Part shown: positions 61,752 to 64,000 of the stretch, piece by piece
How positions within the stretch are numbered: position 1 is the first letter of the stretch
Layout of the letters: each line of letters starts with the position of its first letter
Source of the DNA: Calditrichia bacterium
Lineage (GTDB): Bacteria > Calditrichota > Calditrichia > Calditrichales > Calditrichaceae
Length of the DNA stretch: 64,000 bases
Direction: 5' to 3'
Assembly: GCA_026983775.1 (NCBI GenBank)
Contig: JALSTK010000006.1
Coordinates: forward strand, 30,810-94,809
Translations under genes and position numbers: made by a program
The notes under the pieces: generated by a model
What the model was told of the DNA's origin: nothing
What the model saw: only the letters and a program-made list of their open reading frames with translations
Database searches by the model: none

Positions 61752-64000
61752 TTGCGCGGAATCTATTTATACGGTATTATTTTTCTGTTTTTGCTCTTCG
61801 GCCAAATAATTGCCGGGCGGATTGACTATACCTTCAGACATAATTCTTTACAACAAGGCCTGTCACAAAGTACGATAAATTGCATTGTTCAGGATAAACA
61901 GGGTTTTATCTGGATGGGTACCGAAAACGGATTGAATCGTTACGACGGCTATCGATTTTTATCATTCTTGACTCACGCCGGAGATACCTCCGGAATATCG
62001 GATAATTATATTCATGCTCTGGCCCTGGATTCGGCCCAAAACCTATGGGTGGCCACTCACAACGGTTTGAGTCGACTGGATTTAATCAGCGGGCGATTTA
62101 CCAATTTTTTTCTGAACACGGAATCCGGACTATCGGATTTTTTAGATGTGAAGGCCGATTCCGAAAACAGACTCTATTTAATAACCAGGCAAGCCTTGTT
62201 TCGATTTGATCCTCAAAAAAAAGTATTCGGGAAAATTCGATTTTCTCCCGGCTATCCCGGAAAAATCATATTTAGGAAACTATGGATTCATGGGAAAGAC
62301 CTCTATATCGGGACAAACAGGGGAATGTGGGTTTATGATCGGAATAAAAATATCATTTCTTCCCCAGGTATAAAACAGACGGAAATTACCGCTATATTCA
62401 GTAAATCTGCAAACTCCGTCTGGATCGGTACCCGTGACGCCCGTTTATTTAAATATATGGTATCCGGCAAGCGTCTTATCGAATATCCTGAGATAAGGAA
62501 AAACATATCCGGTGGGATTACTGCGCTGGAAATAGATTCGTCGGGTTTCCTGTGGATAGGTACGGAGTTTAACGGATTGTATCGCTTCAATCCTGCAAAC
62601 CGGAAGCTGTTGACCATTCCGGTCGATACCCAAAATCCGACCGCACTTAATAATATCCATATCCGCTCACTCTTTATTGATCCCGAAGGTGTTTTATTTG
62701 TGGGAACGGAGGGAAGTGGAATTAATATGACCTTAACCCACAACAAAGGTTTCATCCGTTACCGTATTTGTGAGTCGGATGCTCACAATTCGGATGCCAA
62801 TATGATCTTTTCCTTTGCCCAGGATGCGGATAATAAGGTGTGGATAGGTGGCTGGGGCGGTGTATACCGTCTCGATCCGCAAACAGAGGGGATAAAATTT
62901 TTCCCGATTGTCTCAACCAGCCATTCACAAAAAACATTGGTCTGGTCCTTATTGATCGATAGATCCGGCAGACTTTTAGTAGGAAGTAAAGGGAAGGGTC
63001 TCTACTATCTGGACCGGAAGAAAAATCAATGTTTACGATTTCCTTCGGCTATAAACTCGGAATCAAATCTGGGGTCTAAATCAGTCTATGCCATGGTTGA
63101 AGATCAAGACGGTTTCATCTGGTTGGGGACTTCGGCGGGCTTGTATCGTTATCGCGAAAAGGGGCACGGTAAACCGGGTATTTCCGTCTTTTTAAAAGAT
63201 AGATTAGTCAGGACTCTTTATCAGGATGATAAAGGATATATCTGGGCGGGTTCTTTGAAAGAGGGGTTATTCCGGCTGAATCCGGTGACCCTTGCCGTAA
63301 AGCAGTATAAACAGAACCGATCTGAGACGGGAACGCTTTCCAATAATATGGTGTATGCCATTACAGAAGATCATAAGGGATATATCTGGGTTGGCACCGG
63401 TGGGGGGTTAAATCGTTTCAACAGTATGACCCAAAGGTTTGAATACCTGCCCAGGGATTTAAACCGAAGGGTAGGTACGATATACAGTATTGGAGTAGAT
63501 AGCCGGGACAGGCTCTGGCTGGGCACCAGTCGCGGACTTGTTTTTGTGAAGCCGAAGCGGGCAGTCTTCGATTTATACACGGAATTTGATGGATTACAGG
63601 GTAATGAGTTCAATGTCGGGGCGGTTTTAAAGGCCAGGAACGGTGAGTTTTATTTTGGTGGAATCAATGGTTTTAATCGTTTTAACCCGCTGCAAATTCG
63701 AAAAAATCGTCATATTCCTCACATCCAAATTACGGATTTTAAATTTTACAAAAACGGTCATACCATTCATAATACACTCGGACATGAAGCCCTAATCCCA
63801 TCTTTATTCCGTTTAAATCAACCTGATGCGGTTCTGAAGCTGGCCTATGATGAGAACTTTTTCAGAATTGAGTTTACCGCTTTGGATTTTACCTTACCGG
63901 AAAAAAATCAATATGTATATGGTCTGACGGGTGTGGATAGCAAGTTGAAATATGTACGGGAACAAACCTTTGCCGAATATACCAATATCCCTCCCGGTGA
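61752..64000 (+). CDS. Regulator-propeller sensor, truncated by the window end
   Basis: At least 749 codons, open at the right edge. No ATG is available; TTG at 61752 has AAGGG six bases upstream and starts a good signal peptide (LYGIIFLFLLFGQIIAG). The rest is a row of regulator-propeller repeats (VQDKQGFIWMGTENGLNRYDG, LDSSGFLWIGTEFNGLYRF-type units, EDHKGYIWVGTGGGLNRF), and a Y_Y_Y-like segment begins near the edge (FFRIEFTALDFTLPEKNQYVYGLTG). By its similarity to the protein at 13916-18670 it should continue with a membrane helix and kinase domains, but that part is not visible. Confidence 0.85.
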   Translation, partial: MRGIYLYGIIFLFLLFGQIIAGRIDYTFRHNSLQQGLSQSTINCIVQDKQGFIWMGTENGLNRYDGYRFLSFLTHAGDTSGISDNYIHALALDSAQNLWVATHNGLSRLDLISGRFTNFFLNTESGLSDFLDVKADSENRLYLITRQALFRFDPQKKVFGKIRFSPGYPGKIIFRKLWIHGKDLYIGTNRGMWVYDRNKNIISSPGIKQTEITAIFSKSANSVWIGTRDARLFKYMVSGKRLIEYPEIRKNISGGITALEIDSSGFLWIGTEFNGLYRFNPANRKLLTIPVDTQNPTALNNIHIRSLFIDPEGVLFVGTEGSGINMTLTHNKGFIRYRICESDAHNSDANMIFSFAQDADNKVWIGGWGGVYRLDPQTEGIKFFPIVSTSHSQKTLVWSLLIDRSGRLLVGSKGKGLYYLDRKKNQCLRFPSAINSESNLGSKSVYAMVEDQDGFIWLGTSAGLYRYREKGHGKPGISVFLKDRLVRTLYQDDKGYIWAGSLKEGLFRLNPVTLAVKQYKQNRSETGTLSNNMVYAITEDHKGYIWVGTGGGLNRFNSMTQRFEYLPRDLNRRVGTIYSIGVDSRDRLWLGTSRGLVFVKPKRAVFDLYTEFDGLQGNEFNVGAVLKARNGEFYFGGINGFNRFNPLQIRKNRHIPHIQITDFKFYKNGHTIHNTLGHEALIPSLFRLNQPDAVLKLAYDENFFRIEFTALDFTLPEKNQYVYGLTGVDSKLKYVREQTFAEYTNIPPG

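Overview
The window looks like a chromosome segment of a Gram-negative member of the FCB superphylum (Bacteroidota, Ignavibacteria, Calditrichota or KSB1 type). This is inferred, not proven. The signs are repeated C-terminal sorting domains of the NYPNPFNPxTxI type ending in short KK-hydrophobic-R/K/Q tails, a PorX-like response regulator with a PglZ domain, a PorV/PorQ-like barrel, a SusC-like TonB receptor, a very large regulator-propeller hybrid kinase (a second such propeller protein runs off the right end), and a bacterial tricorn protease. No rRNA, tRNA, CRISPR array or intact insertion sequence was seen.

Left part (1-22.1 kb): the tail of a LytS-type kinase with its LytTR regulator, a secreted CotH/lamin-tail protein, a GroES-like protein and a membrane metallophosphoesterase. 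Then comes a long leftward run of housekeeping genes (tsaE, tsaB, rimI, accD, surE, guaA, glmS, a periplasmic binding/TPR protein). Further leftward genes are the giant hybrid kinase, porX, an rRNA/tRNA 2'-O-methyltransferase, a DUF190 protein and the fluoride channel crcB.

Middle part (22.3-42.9 kb): an accessory region that reads as a glycan-use locus. A LacI regulator diverges from a GH2 lipoprotein enzyme resembling exo-beta-D-glucosaminidase, and a perfect 14-bp palindrome lies between them. Then follow a sorted secreted protein, a collapsed MFS sugar-transporter gene, a ROK kinase, a TonB receptor, a sorted FN3 protein, a PorV/PorQ-like barrel and a TIG lipoprotein in tight order, and three more sorted secreted proteins. 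Signs of decay and rearrangement are concentrated here: an orphan sorting domain, the collapsed transporter, about 1 kb of broken coding sequence, and a small repeat-flanked element.

Right part (43-64 kb): tricorn protease, a DUF362 protein with a NapH/NapG-like iron-sulfur membrane protein, a sodium:solute symporter, hflK-hflC, a plug-domain outer-membrane protein, two small exported proteins, an aminopeptidase P, a secreted von Willebrand A/CsgG-like protein, thioredoxin, and the start of another regulator-propeller sensor that runs off the end.

How the parts fit: sorted extracellular proteins and the GH2 enzyme would collect and cut a glycan, the TonB receptor set would import pieces, the ROK kinase would phosphorylate the sugar, LacI would switch the locus, and PorX may control the secretion system that exports the cargo. 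The substrate and the PorX link are inference.
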